DNA of 64,000 bases from Flagellimonas aurea (GTDB taxonomy: Bacteria; Bacteroidota; Bacteroidia; Flavobacteriales; Flavobacteriaceae): the NCBI RefSeq assembly GCF_017313785.1, contig NZ_JAFLNL010000007.1, forward strand, positions 1 through 64,000. Reading direction: 5' to 3'. The notes under the pieces are model-generated. The model was not told the DNA's origin. It worked only from the letters and a program-made list of their open reading frames with translations, and searched no databases. Shown here in pieces: positions 1-9,300 of the stretch. The translations under genes were made by a program, and so were the position numbers. Positions within the stretch are counted from its first letter, which is position 1. Each line of letters opens with the position of its first letter.

Positions 1-30
1 ATGAGAAGAAAATTGAAAAATAAAAACTAA
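1..30 (+). pseudogene. Possible 3' tail of an IS21-family istB
   Basis: The first thirty bases read as nine codons (MRRKLKNKN) followed by TAA, and the IS21-like terminal repeats follow about 45 bases later. In IS21 elements istB is the distal gene and ends shortly before the right terminal repeats, so the position and the basic tail would suit the end of istB. Only nine residues are visible, so this rests on context rather than on homology; the ATG at base 1 need not be a start. Confidence 0.25.
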
Positions 31-73
31 GTTTAACCCAAGGATAGATCAAATCTAGGCAGTTCGTTTACCC

Positions 74-125
74 TGGTCAGTTTCATCCGGCGAAGGTGGG
101 TCACTTTACCCGGCTTATCCAGACA
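74..125 (+). mobile_element. Right end of an IS21-like element (two terminal repeats)
   Basis: Two copies of a GGTCA-N-TTT-N-CCGG-type motif sit in tandem at 74-90 (TGGTCAGTTTCATCCGG) and 98-113 (GGGTCACTTTACCCGG). Closely spaced multiple terminal repeats of this form are characteristic of IS21-family ends in Bacteroidota and bind the IstA transposase. The outer boundary is probably near 118-125, where the sequence ends in CA. The rest of the element, if present, lies before the window. Confidence 0.55.
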
Positions 126-242
126 TGGAAGCGTTTTACGACCCGAAATTGGTTATGATCAAGAGGCTGCTTTTGGGTGGGTGAGGGAAGAATTGATTGA
201 AAAGCTATAGTGAATGACTAAAAAAGTTAACGTTTAAAATCT
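126..242 (+). other. Short leader region with a closed ORF fragment
   Basis: After the IS end, one frame stays open to a TAG at 208-210 and ends REELIEKL. No start codon is visible outside the IS repeat, so it may be the 3' remnant of a gene cut by the insertion. I recognise no family. The remaining 32 bases lead to the ATG of the NTPase gene at 243. Confidence 0.3.
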
Positions 243-3200
243 ATGATTACCCAAATAGAACATAAACTAACTATAATTAATGGAGATGATTTTGCTGTTC
301 TTTGTCGACAATACTTAAATTTTAAATATCCATTTGTTTACCCCACAGGTTTAGTTGTTGGAAAAGACAAATCCAAGATAGGTACACCTGATACTTTTAT
401 TCCAATCGAGGATTACTATCTTTTTGTAGAAATAACTACTAAAACCGAAGATGTTCTTACCAAGCTTAAAAATGATATCAGCCATTGTTTCTCTCAAAAT
501 GATGTCCCAAAAGAAAAAATTATCAAGGTAATACTGATGTTCAATGGAGTTCATGACACAGTAAAACACGAAGCACTTAAAACTCATCTATCGTCTTATT
601 CCACAGATTGTCATTTAGAAGTTATAGACATTAGAATCTTAGCAAACGAGATAAGTCAAAATTACCCTTCCCTTGCAAGAAAATTAAATGTCCCAATTGA
701 TACAGCTCAAATACTAGAAGTGTCTGAGTTTATTGAAGATTATGAGAAATCAAAATTCGCAACTCCTTTATCCAATAAATTTTTTAATAGAGAAACCGAA
801 ATTGAAGAAGGTTTAAAAAGCCTTAAAGAAAAAGACATACTACTCATATCTGGGTATGCGGGAACAGGCAAGACAAAACTATCGTTAGAACTAACTAAAG
901 TATTCCTAAAGGAAAACAAAGAGTATGATTTAAAATATATAAGAGCAAACGGTAATCTGGATCTTTGGGAAGATTTACAAACATTCCTCCTTCCAAAAAA
1001 AAATTATTTGCTAGTACTGGACGATGCCAACAAGCTCAAAAATAATCTAATACAGATTTTAAACTTTCAACGAAAAAGAGATAATGAAAGACGGATAAAG
1101 ATTGTTTTAACAGTACGAAATTATGTAAAGAGGGAAGTCGAAAAATTCATTGAAGATTTCAAGCATATTGAACTCAAACCTTTTACAAGAGATGAGCTAA
1201 GGAAGATTTTACAATCCGAAGAATATAATATTAGTGATTACTATGTCGAAAGAATATTCAACATCTCAAAAGGAAATCCTCGACTTGCAATTATGGCTGT
1301 TACTGCTGGGCAAAGCGGTGAATTGGAAAAGCTAAATAATCCGTCACAAATTTTGGAAATCTACTTTTCTTCGGTGAAAGAAAGTATTGATTCATTTGAA
1401 AATAAAAGCCTGCTAGCTGTAGCAGGTATATTGTCCTTTTTTAAAACCATCAATCTCGAAAACGAAACACAAGTCCAAGAGATTGAAAAGTACTTTTCTA
1501 TATCGAAACCGGTACTTGAACAAAATCTTAGAATCTTATGTGACATAGAAATTGCTGATGAGTTTAAGAAAATTTATAAGGTTGCTGACCAAATTTTAGG
1601 AGAATATACCCTTTATCTAGTATTTCTTAAAGAGCAAGAAATATCATTTTCAAGTTTAATTAATGCATATATAGATAAAAATGGAAGGTTCTCACTTGGA
1701 TATATCCTTAAGGAGCAAATAAATAATTTTAGTCTGGAGTCCATAGGTAAACTTATTTCAAAAGATATTAAAGAAGGTTGGCAAAAAGTTAGTAACGGAG
1801 AACTCTCCATTTCTTTCATTGATGACTTCTACTATTACATTCCCTATGAATCTCTTAGTTATTTTGATAAAATAACTAAAGAGATTGAAGCAGATAATCC
1901 AACCGATTACACTTTTAAAGTCTTTAACGAAAGACGTTCTGACACTATAGACGATAAGACTATTGAAATACTCATAAGATTTCAATATCTCGGAGAAGAA
2001 CTGTTCCTCTTAGCTTTAAAAATTCTCGTTACGTATGGTTTGAAATCTGAGTTGAGATTTCACAAATTACTGAAGGCATTTGTTGAAAGAATCTCAATGG
2101 ATAGGTATAGTTACGAACAGGGATACTTTCAGCAAATATGTCTTTTTGACTTTTTGTACGAAAGAGTTAAAAATGACCATGATTTCTACTCAAAAATAAT
2201 TCTCTTTATTGCTCCAACTTTTCTAAGAGATAATTACCAATCCAATCATAGTATTGGTGAAGGTATACTCATTGGGAATTACAATGTTCTCTTAAGTGAA
2301 GAACAGAAAACTTTTAGAGAAAAACTGTGGAAGTTCATTTTTAAGACCTATGAAAGAACAGAACTAAAATTCAACTGTCAAAAATGTCTTCAAGAATATT
2401 CGACAAATCTAGAATTTCATAATAAATCTGTACCAATCATCGAGTTTGACAAAGCTCTTCTTTTAGAGTTTTTTAAACAGAAACTAAACTTTAATGACTT
2501 TATTGATAATGCAATTCTGGCGACATATGTAGATAGATTAAATTGGATTGAGGTTGCTGATGAACGTAAACTATTGAGAAATCTCAAAAACAGGGCTTAC
2601 AAGCTTTATCAAAAGTTGACCAATACAAAAAGTGAGAGAAAAGAAGGGAAATTAGGACATGATGATTATGAGAAATATAAGTTGCAACAAATAGCTAGGC
2701 ACACTAAAGCTTTTGCTAGGTCAGATTATATGAAAATTGTAAATGACTTGAATGTAATTTATAAGAACAAGGAATTTCATAATGAAAGAACATATATGCT
2801 TTCTCAATCAGTATCAAGATTGTTGAGAGTTATTGGCAATCGAGACTTTAATTTGTTCTTAGAGCTATTCAAAAAAATTGTTCAGTCTGATTATGCCAAT
2901 GAAATTCACATGAACTATTTCAATAAGCTTAGATTGAATGGTGAAAAGGTTGTTCAATTAAGAACCTTACTTTCAAAAAGTAATTATATCACCGAATTAC
3001 CAAACTTACAGGCTTCCATCTCCCCAAGAAATCTTATTAGAGAAGATTTCGAGCTTTTTAAGAAATATCTGAAGAATAAGAAAATTACATATTTCTGGTT
3101 TCTAGAAAGGTTGCTCAAAAAATTCACTTCATTCATAGAAGACCCTTGTGCAACATATGGAGAAGTTTTAGAGGCCCTTTTTGGTAGAGCTGTGAAAGGA

Positions 3201-3953
3201 AAAATATATGTTCCAAATAATTTCTTTACTCATATTCATGAAGTACAGCCTAAACTTTTTTACGATAAAATAGATACGGTTAAAGCACTCTATTTGAGGC
3301 TTGACAAATACGAACGACATTTTGATTATTCACTTGAAGTGTTACAAATCATATTAGAAAAAGACCCTGATTTTGTAACAAGTTTAATGGATTTGCATTT
3401 CAAAGATTCGAGTTATTTATCGAAAAGTTCATTATTAGAAAATGACTTTAGAAAGCTGTGGGAACTTGAAAATTATGAAGAAGTGTTTACTAAAATATTG
3501 GATTATTCTAATCCGTATCACAGAATTTCTGACAACCCAGATAACATAACCAACATCTTTACTGACAAAAAAGAAAAACACCTTGATTTCCTCAAAAATT
3601 ACTTGAAGAAAACTACTGATAAAGAAGGCGTTTTCACTGTTTTTAATATTGTTGTATCTCTTTTTAAAGAATATCGATTTGAGTTCTTAGATCTTATCTT
3701 AGACAAAGGCATCGATTTAGAAACCTTTCAAAGACTTGATTTTGTTGTCTTGAGCAATACTTTTTCAGGCAGTAGAATCCCTAGGCTTAACTATAAAATA
3801 TCAGAGTACGAGAAGTACAAAGAACATCTGCAAAAAAAGAGTGATATTGAAATGTTAGCGTTTTTAAGTGAGCTTGAAAGAAAGATAGGCTGGTGCAAAA
3901 CAAACATTGAAAGAGAGAGAAAAGATGAGTTCCTAAAAGATTGGGGAATCTAA
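243..3953 (+). CDS. STAND-type P-loop NTPase with nuclease-like N-terminus (candidate defence protein)
   Basis: This is a 1236-residue multidomain protein. Residues 1-150 look like a PD-(D/E)xK restriction-endonuclease fold: an amphipathic helix, then GTPD (D50) and FVEITTK (E63), with Thr65 where catalytic Lys is usual, then an amphipathic KLKNDI helix. A P-loop NTPase follows, with Walker A GYAGTGKT (204-211), Walker B LLVLDD (256-261), a sensor-like IVLTVRN (287-293) and a GNPR motif near 346, typical of STAND modules. The remaining ~800 residues are predicted to be mostly helical and could be the target-sensing region; they include one CxxC near 713. Nuclease-STAND-sensor order matches the Avs type of anti-phage ATPases, but I cannot assign it to a named family. 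Base composition is clearly more AT-rich than the core genes from 4927 on. A short ORF starts 26 bases downstream in the same direction. Confidence 0.75.
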   Translation: MITQIEHKLTIINGDDFAVLCRQYLNFKYPFVYPTGLVVGKDKSKIGTPDTFIPIEDYYLFVEITTKTEDVLTKLKNDISHCFSQNDVPKEKIIKVILMFNGVHDTVKHEALKTHLSSYSTDCHLEVIDIRILANEISQNYPSLARKLNVPIDTAQILEVSEFIEDYEKSKFATPLSNKFFNRETEIEEGLKSLKEKDILLISGYAGTGKTKLSLELTKVFLKENKEYDLKYIRANGNLDLWEDLQTFLLPKKNYLLVLDDANKLKNNLIQILNFQRKRDNERRIKIVLTVRNYVKREVEKFIEDFKHIELKPFTRDELRKILQSEEYNISDYYVERIFNISKGNPRLAIMAVTAGQSGELEKLNNPSQILEIYFSSVKESIDSFENKSLLAVAGILSFFKTINLENETQVQEIEKYFSISKPVLEQNLRILCDIEIADEFKKIYKVADQILGEYTLYLVFLKEQEISFSSLINAYIDKNGRFSLGYILKEQINNFSLESIGKLISKDIKEGWQKVSNGELSISFIDDFYYYIPYESLSYFDKITKEIEADNPTDYTFKVFNERRSDTIDDKTIEILIRFQYLGEELFLLALKILVTYGLKSELRFHKLLKAFVERISMDRYSYEQGYFQQICLFDFLYERVKNDHDFYSKIILFIAPTFLRDNYQSNHSIGEGILIGNYNVLLSEEQKTFREKLWKFIFKTYERTELKFNCQKCLQEYSTNLEFHNKSVPIIEFDKALLLEFFKQKLNFNDFIDNAILATYVDRLNWIEVADERKLLRNLKNRAYKLYQKLTNTKSERKEGKLGHDDYEKYKLQQIARHTKAFARSDYMKIVNDLNVIYKNKEFHNERTYMLSQSVSRLLRVIGNRDFNLFLELFKKIVQSDYANEIHMNYFNKLRLNGEKVVQLRTLLSKSNYITELPNLQASISPRNLIREDFELFKKYLKNKKITYFWFLERLLKKFTSFIEDPCATYGEVLEALFGRAVKGKIYVPNNFFTHIHEVQPKLFYDKIDTVKALYLRLDKYERHFDYSLEVLQIILEKDPDFVTSLMDLHFKDSSYLSKSSLLENDFRKLWELENYEEVFTKILDYSNPYHRISDNPDNITNIFTDKKEKHLDFLKNYLKKTTDKEGVFTVFNIVVSLFKEYRFEFLDLILDKGIDLETFQRLDFVVLSNTFSGSRIPRLNYKISEYEKYKEHLQKKSDIEMLAFLSELERKIGWCKTNIERERKDEFLKDWGI

Positions 3954-3978
3954 AATAAAACACCGTATAAACAAAGCT

Positions 3979-4509
3979 TTGATTACAGTACAGGATGAAT
4001 TATTAATTACAAAAGAAATCAATGCAGTTACGATTGACTATGTCAAAAAAATAGTATTCCGTAAGTTATTGATGAGTTTTTGTTTTGAATTAAAGAAGAA
4101 TGCCAAAAGAATTACTGGCTTGATACAAAGCCTTAATTTTTATGGCATTGATGTTAAACCTACGGAACTTGAATTTGAACTTTTGGAAGAGTTGGAAAGC
4201 TTTATTGATAATCTCAAAAAAGAAGAACGTACCGCTCTTTACTTTTGGGTATTGAACCAAAGGTATTTACTCTACTTAGATGAATTTGAATATGATGATG
4301 ACACATACTCCGAAAGTGAATATGACAAAAAGTTTAGTAGGGAATTGGCCTATAAAATCTATGAACCTAAAAATAGTAATTTAAGAAATGAAACCATTCA
4401 GGAGTTGAAGAGCTTCTTATATAATTTTGCCTCGGAATTAGATTTATCGCTCATTGATGAATATACATCTAATCAAATTCTGGAAGAAATTGACAATTAT
4501 TGCTCGTAA
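3979..4509 (+). CDS. Hypothetical helical, acidic protein paired with the STAND NTPase
   Basis: This 176-residue protein has no family that I recognise. It is predicted almost entirely helical, with an acidic patch (LDEFEYDDDTYSE) in the second half, no signal peptide and no membrane segment. No ATG opens the frame: the frame is open from 3937, and the first conventional start is TTG at 3979, giving 25 bases between the NTPase stop and this start. ATT at 3940 would give a version overlapping the NTPase gene. It shares the AT-rich composition of the NTPase gene and is very likely co-transcribed with it, so it may be an accessory, regulatory or specificity subunit. That role is inferred from position only. 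Confidence 0.6.
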   Translation: MITVQDELLITKEINAVTIDYVKKIVFRKLLMSFCFELKKNAKRITGLIQSLNFYGIDVKPTELEFELLEELESFIDNLKKEERTALYFWVLNQRYLLYLDEFEYDDDTYSESEYDKKFSRELAYKIYEPKNSNLRNETIQELKSFLYNFASELDLSLIDEYTSNQILEEIDNYCS

Positions 4510-4700
4510 TCGAATGATTCTTCTTTCTTGTTTTAAATCTAAAATGTATTTAGCACAGCTTTATAATCCACAAAAAAATCCTTGTAAAATGCTGTAAAGG
4601 GATAAAAACTAATCAAAAATGCAGCACGAATGCAGCACGATAGATGGAATTCGATTTTCAGCTTCAAGTATAAATAATTGAAAATCAAATATATAAAACC
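4510..4700. other. Non-coding island edge next to tRNA-Asp
   Basis: No reading frame of useful length is present in this AT-rich stretch. It contains the tandem 11-bp repeat described separately and ends at the hairpin that follows the tRNA-Asp 3' end. Confidence 0.6.
4619..4640 (+). repeat. Tandem 11-bp repeat ATGCAGCACGA, possible recombinase arm sites
   Basis: Two perfect head-to-tail copies of ATGCAGCACGA occupy 4619-4629 and 4630-4640, about 90 bp from the 3' end of tRNA-Asp. An 11-bp period puts both copies on the same DNA face. A GGTACAACAT pair with the same 11-bp period lies next to tRNA-Leu at 57328. Such tandem decamers beside tRNA 3' ends are typical of arm-type binding sites of tyrosine recombinases. 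Confidence 0.5.
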
Positions 4701-4729
4701 AAAAAAGCCTCGATTTCTCGAGGCTTTTT
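4701..4729. terminator. Bidirectional hairpin terminator after tRNA-Asp
   Basis: AAGCCTCG and CGAGGCTT form an 8-bp stem around a short loop, flanked by A- and T-runs, directly after the tRNA-Asp 3' end. It can end the tRNA transcript leftward and any island transcript rightward. Confidence 0.8.
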
Positions 4730-4730
4730 G

Positions 4731-4804
4731 CGGTCTGGACGGGACTCGAACCCGCGACCCCCTGCGTGACAGGCAGGTATTCTAACCAACTGAACTACCA
4801 GACC
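4731..4804 (-). tRNA. tRNA-Asp (GTC)
   Basis: The reverse strand reads GGTCTGG at the 5' end and CCAGACC plus G at the 3' end, which pair as the acceptor stem. The anticodon arm is CCTGC-CTGTCAC-GCAGG with anticodon GTC, and the T arm contains GGTTCGAGTCC. The length is 74 nt and no CCA is encoded. Its 3' end faces the AT-rich island at 1-4700, which is the usual geometry for elements inserted at tRNA genes. Confidence 0.97.
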
Positions 4805-4876
4805 AATGATTTTATCTCTTTAGACTCCGACAACAGTCGGATTCAAATCTTGTTCATTGCTTTTTTAAAGCGAGTG

Positions 4877-4884
4877 CAAATATA
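4877..4884 (-). promoter_or_regulatory. -7 box (TATATTTG) upstream of tRNA-Asp
   Basis: On the minus strand TATATTTG matches the Bacteroidota -7 consensus TAnnTTTG, 72 bases upstream of the tRNA 5' end. It lies inside a GAGTG/CACTC inverted repeat. A 6-bp hairpin TCCGAC-AACA-GTCGGA (4826-4841) sits in the predicted leader between promoter and tRNA. Confidence 0.6.
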
Positions 4885-4926
4885 CACTCTCATTTCGGAT
4901 ATGGCAAAACATTTTTTTAAAAATGT

Positions 4927-5856
4927 TTAGGCAAATTTTTGTCGCTCTATCATAAAGGAATTCAAAACTTGTGAGAAATTGGAACCTATGTCCACATCCA
5001 CATACTTTATCTGGTACTGTGCACATTTTAGTTTTAGTTCCTTTTGGTATTGTAATACTCTTTCCGAGTAGGCTTTTTTAATCGAATCGGCATATAAATC
5101 TATTTGTTCGCCCGTTTCCACATCTACGAAACGTTTGGGTGTATTCTCAAAATCAAAATGGAGCTCGTGCGCGTTGTCCAACAGATGGAAAAGAACCACG
5201 GCATGTTTGTTGTATTTGAGATGACGGAGCGCTTCAAACAATTTTTCCTCTTCTGTTTCCGTCTGGAACATATCGGTAAACAGAAAAATCAGGCTCCTGC
5301 GATGTATTTTTTCTGCTATTTGATGTAAAAACGTATAGGTTTTGGTCTCTTCAGATTTTGTTGTATGCGCAGCTACTTCGTTTAATTTGGAATACAGCAT
5401 CTGAAAATGGCGTTCGCTATTCTTTTCGGAAGCATGGAAATCATAGGTGTCAGAATAAATGCTTAGCCCAACGGCGTCCCGTTGTTTTTTCAAAACTTGC
5501 ATCAAAACCGCAATGGAGAGTACCCCAAAACCAATTTTGTTCAGATTCTCCAAGGAATATTCCTTCACTTCCGGATAGTACATGGAAGTCGAGTTGTCCA
5601 AAATCATATGGCAACGAAGGTTGGTCTCGTCCTCATAGCGTTTGGTGTATAGGCGGTCCGTACGGGCAAAAAGCTTCCAATCTATATGTTTGGTGCTCTG
5701 CCCAGGGTTATAAATTTTATGTTCGGCAAACTCCGCCGAAAATCCATGGAACGGACTTTTATGAATACCACTGATAAACCCTTCCACAATTTGATGGGCC
5801 AAAAGCTCCAAGTTTTGGAAAAGGGTCGCTTTGCTAAGTTCCGATCGTACGTCCAT
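4927..5856 (-). CDS. DUF58 domain-containing protein
   Basis: The 309-residue protein has the DUF58 signature near residues 45-80 (YNPGQSTKHIDWKLFART) followed by a von Willebrand A-like fold with MILDNSTSM, an MIDAS-like DxSxS. DUF58 proteins are usually encoded with MoxR AAA+ ATPases and VWA/batI-type proteins and take part in metal-cofactor maturation or stress responses. No MoxR gene lies in this window, so here it is a solo gene. It has no signal peptide, so it is probably cytoplasmic. It is downstream of trxA on the same strand, but a terminator at 5884-5915 separates them. Confidence 0.88.
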   Translation of the reverse strand: MDVRSELSKATLFQNLELLAHQIVEGFISGIHKSPFHGFSAEFAEHKIYNPGQSTKHIDWKLFARTDRLYTKRYEDETNLRCHMILDNSTSMYYPEVKEYSLENLNKIGFGVLSIAVLMQVLKKQRDAVGLSIYSDTYDFHASEKNSERHFQMLYSKLNEVAAHTTKSEETKTYTFLHQIAEKIHRRSLIFLFTDMFQTETEEEKLFEALRHLKYNKHAVVLFHLLDNAHELHFDFENTPKRFVDVETGEQIDLYADSIKKAYSERVLQYQKELKLKCAQYQIKYVDVDIGSNFSQVLNSFMIERQKFA

Positions 5857-5883
5857 AATTCATTTCTGCAGACAAGATAAAAT

Positions 5884-5915
5884 AAAAAAGGCTTGGCATT
5901 TGCCAAACCTTTTTT
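5884..5915 (-). terminator. Terminator of trxA
   Basis: A-rich and T-rich arms with TTGGCA/TGCCAA at the centre form a strong hairpin with a 3' T-run on the minus strand, just after the trxA stop and before the DUF58 start. Confidence 0.8.
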
Positions 5916-5938
5916 AAAATCTAATTCCAAGTTTTGTT

Positions 5939-6256
5939 TTACAGCGCTGCATCAATAGCATCTGTATAGGTTTTTTTAGGAGATACGCCTACTTGACGGT
6001 TTACTACCTCACCATCTTTAAAAACCAAAACGGTAGGGATATTACGCACACCGTATTTAGCGGCAAATTGTTGGTTGGCATCAACATCAACTTTCCCAAC
6101 AACGGCTTTGCCATCGTATTCTTGTCCTACTTCTTCAATGATCGGACCTACCATTCTACAAGGTCCACACCATGCTGCCCAAAAATCTACTAGGACAGGC
6201 TTGTCACTTTTTAAAACAACTTCATCAAAAGTCGCATCTGTTATTTCTAGTGCCAT
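5939..6256 (-). CDS. trxA: Thioredoxin
   Basis: This is a 105-residue thioredoxin with the redox motif WCGPC (Cys30 and Cys33) and the cis-proline segment IPTVLVF. It reduces protein disulfides in the cytoplasm with electrons from thioredoxin reductase. The frame is open for eight more codons upstream, but a start at 6280 would lie within the -7 box at 6278-6285. I therefore chose the ATG at 6254-6256, giving MALEITDATF, which is the usual start of this family in Flavobacteriia. It stands downstream of dnaE on the same strand but has its own promoter and terminator. Confidence 0.96.
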   Translation of the reverse strand: MALEITDATFDEVVLKSDKPVLVDFWAAWCGPCRMVGPIIEEVGQEYDGKAVVGKVDVDANQQFAAKYGVRNIPTVLVFKDGEVVNRQVGVSPKKTYTDAIDAAL

Positions 6257-6277
6257 CTTATTTATTTTAATATTATG

Positions 6278-6285
6278 CAAAGTTA
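6278..6285 (-). promoter_or_regulatory. -7 box (TAACTTTG) of trxA
   Basis: The minus strand reads TAACTTTG, an exact TAnnTTTG match, 21 bases before the chosen trxA ATG. It decides against the longer upstream start. Confidence 0.65.
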
Positions 6286-6358
6286 GTCAAATAATGCCCA
6301 TCTAACTTACATAGGGCGTATTCGTTTTAATTATTGCGCCATTGACAATAATTATGAT

Positions 6359-9300
6359 CTAATTCAATTTGTAATGAATTTCATGTGCTTCCAGTTCGGA
6401 AAGTAACTCGCTGTTTATCTTCACCTTTTGTTTTCGGCTCGATAGTTTGAGTTTGATTTCCTCTTGCATCTCATAAATTACAAAACTTATCGGGTGGTCA
6501 CCTTTATGTAATGTTAAAGTGTCCTTTAATGTTTTGATGCGTTGCTCTTGCAGGCGATCTATATTCAGTTTGATGGTGAGTTTTTTGGCAAAAGCATCCA
6601 TTACATCCTGAAGCTGTTTAAAATCGTTGAACTGCAGCCTAGGGTCCCCTTTTTTGCCCGTATCACGATTCACCCATCCCTCGCGTACGTAAGCTCGCAC
6701 ATGCACGAAGGAGTTGATCATTAAGAAGTGGCGGAACTTTAAGTATTCTTCCCCAAAAATCCTTAGTTCGTAAGATTCATTATAATCTTCCAATGTAAAG
6801 AGCCCCCAGCCCTTCCCATTTTTGGAAACGCGGTGTTGAACATCGGTTATGACCCCGGCCACTGTGAGTTCCCGATTTACGTGCTCTTCCAAACGAGCAA
6901 AATCGCTTACCGTATTTTTACAAAAAGCCTTGATTTCTTTTTTAAAATCATCCAGCGGGTGGCCCGAAATATAGATGCCGACCACTTCCTTTTCACGGCG
7001 TAGCTTTTCCATGGTTCCCCATTCTTCACATGGCGGTACAATGGGTTCGGGAATCTGAACCTCGCTCGCATCCCCAAAAAGGCTTACTTGTGATGAGTTT
7101 TGATTTTCCTGAAACTTGGAACCATACTTCACTGCCTTTTCCAAGAAGGTTATACCATCGCCATCATCGTGAAAATATTGTGCACGATGGGTATCACCAA
7201 AGGAATCGAATCCACCCGCCAATGCTAAGTTTTCGAATGCCTTTTTATTGGCAGCACGCAAATCTACACGTTTGGCCAAATCGAAGATAGATCGGTAAGC
7301 CCCACCTTCTTTTCGGTTTTCAACAATGGTTTCCACAGCGGAGCGACCTACACCTTTAATGGCTCCCATGCCAAAACGTACGGCATTGTCCTTGTTCACG
7401 GCAAATTTGTAGTAGGATTCGTTGACGTCAGGTCCCAATACTTCCAGTCCCATTCGTTTACACTCTTCCATAAAGAAGGTAACCTGTTTGATGTCGTTCA
7501 TGTTGTTGGACAACACGGCCGCCATATATTCGGCAGGGTAGTGGGCCTTTAAATAGGCTGTTTGATATGCGATATAGGCATAACAGGTAGAGTGACTCTT
7601 GTTGAAAGCGTAGGAAGCGAAAGCTTCCCAATCCTTCCAGATTTTTTCGAGAACATCCCGAGGGTGTCCGTTTTTCTCCCCGCCGTCCAAGAACTGGGGT
7701 TTAAGTTTTTCCAGAAGGGCAAAAATCTTTTTACCCATCGCTTTTCGGAGCACGTCCGCATCACCTTTGGAGAACCCAGCCAATTTTTGGGAGAGCAGCA
7801 TCACCTGCTCTTGGTACACGGTAATCCCGTAGGTTTCTTGTAGATACTCTTCCATCTCGGGGAGGTCGTAGGTAATCTCCTCTTCCCCGTGCTTACGTGC
7901 AATAAAACTAGGGATGTATTCCATTGGACCCGGGCGGTACAGGGCGTTCATAGCAATAAGGTCATCAAAAACCGTAGGTTTCAGGTTTTTCATGTGCTTC
8001 TGCATCCCGGGTGATTCGTATTGGAATACCCCTACGGTTTCACCTCGTTGGAAGAGTTCATATGTTTTTTCATCATCCAACGGAAAATCATCGGGGACCA
8101 ACTCTATTCCCGTTCTTGCTTTTACAATTTTGACCGTGTCCTTGATCAAGGTCAAGGTTTTCAATCCCAAGAAATCCATTTTCAACAACCCCGCACTTTC
8201 CACTACCGAGTTATCGAACTGGGTAACGTAAAGGTCAGAATCCTTGGCCACGGATACGGGTACGAAGTTGGTAATATCGTCCGGGGTGATGATTACTCCA
8301 CAGGCGTGGATTCCCGTGTTTCGCAATGAACCCTCCAATACGCGGGCCATCTTTAAGGTCTGTCCTTCTAGATCATCGGTTTCGGCTATATTGAGAAGCT
8401 CGTATACTTTTTCGAGTTCCTCGGAACGGAACTTCTTTTTCAGGTCGGCTTCGTCCACCCCAAATATCTTGTTGAGTTTGGACATGTTCGGAATCAACTT
8501 GGCAATACGGTCAGCATCGCCCAAGGGCAAATCCAGGACACGGGCCGTATCTCGAATGGATGATTTGGCGGCCATGGTACCGTAAGTAATGATCTGCGCC
8601 ACTTGATTTGCACCATATTTATTGATAACGTAGTCCATTACTCGGCTTCGGCCCTCATCATCAAAATCAATATCGATATCGGGCATCGATACCCTGTCCG
8701 GATTCAGGAACCGCTCAAAAAGCAGGTCGTATTTCAAGGGGTCGATGTTGGTAATCGTCAAGCAGTACGCTACCACCGAACCTGCTGCGGAACCTCGGCC
8801 CGGTCCTACGGAAACATCCATGTTCCGTGCTTCCCGGATAAAGTCCTCCACGATCAAAAAGTATCCTGGGTACCCCGAGTTTTTGATGATTTCCAGCTCA
8901 AAATCTATCCGCTCCCGAATTTCATCGGTAAGTTCTCCATATCGTTTTTCAGCACCTTTATAAGTTATGTGCCTCAAGTAGGCGTTCTCACCACGGTTCC
9001 CACCATCTACATCGTCTTGTGGGTCCTTGAATTCCTCGGGAATACTGAATTTGGGCAGCAAAATATCGCTGGCAAGGTCGTAGGGCTCAATTTTGTCCAC
9101 AATTTCCTTGATGTTCAAAATGGCTTCGGGCAAATCCTTGAAGAGCTCCTTCATTTCATCCGAAGACTTAAAGTAGTACTCTTGGTTGGGCAACCCGTAA
9201 CGATAGCCGCGTCCTCTACCGATGGGTGTGGATTGTTTTTCCCCGTCCTTTACACACAATAAAATATCGTGTGCTTCGGCATCTTTTTTATCGCAGTAAT

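Noticed and set aside
4826..4841. Hairpin TCCGAC-AACA-GTCGGA as a terminator or riboswitch
   Set aside because: It lacks a T-run and lies between the tRNA-Asp promoter and the tRNA, so it is probably just part of the precursor leader.
8603..9262. Long plus-strand open frame opposite dnaE
   Set aside because: It is fully antisense to conserved polymerase sequence and its translation has no recognisable motif; long shadows are expected opposite a gene of this codon bias.
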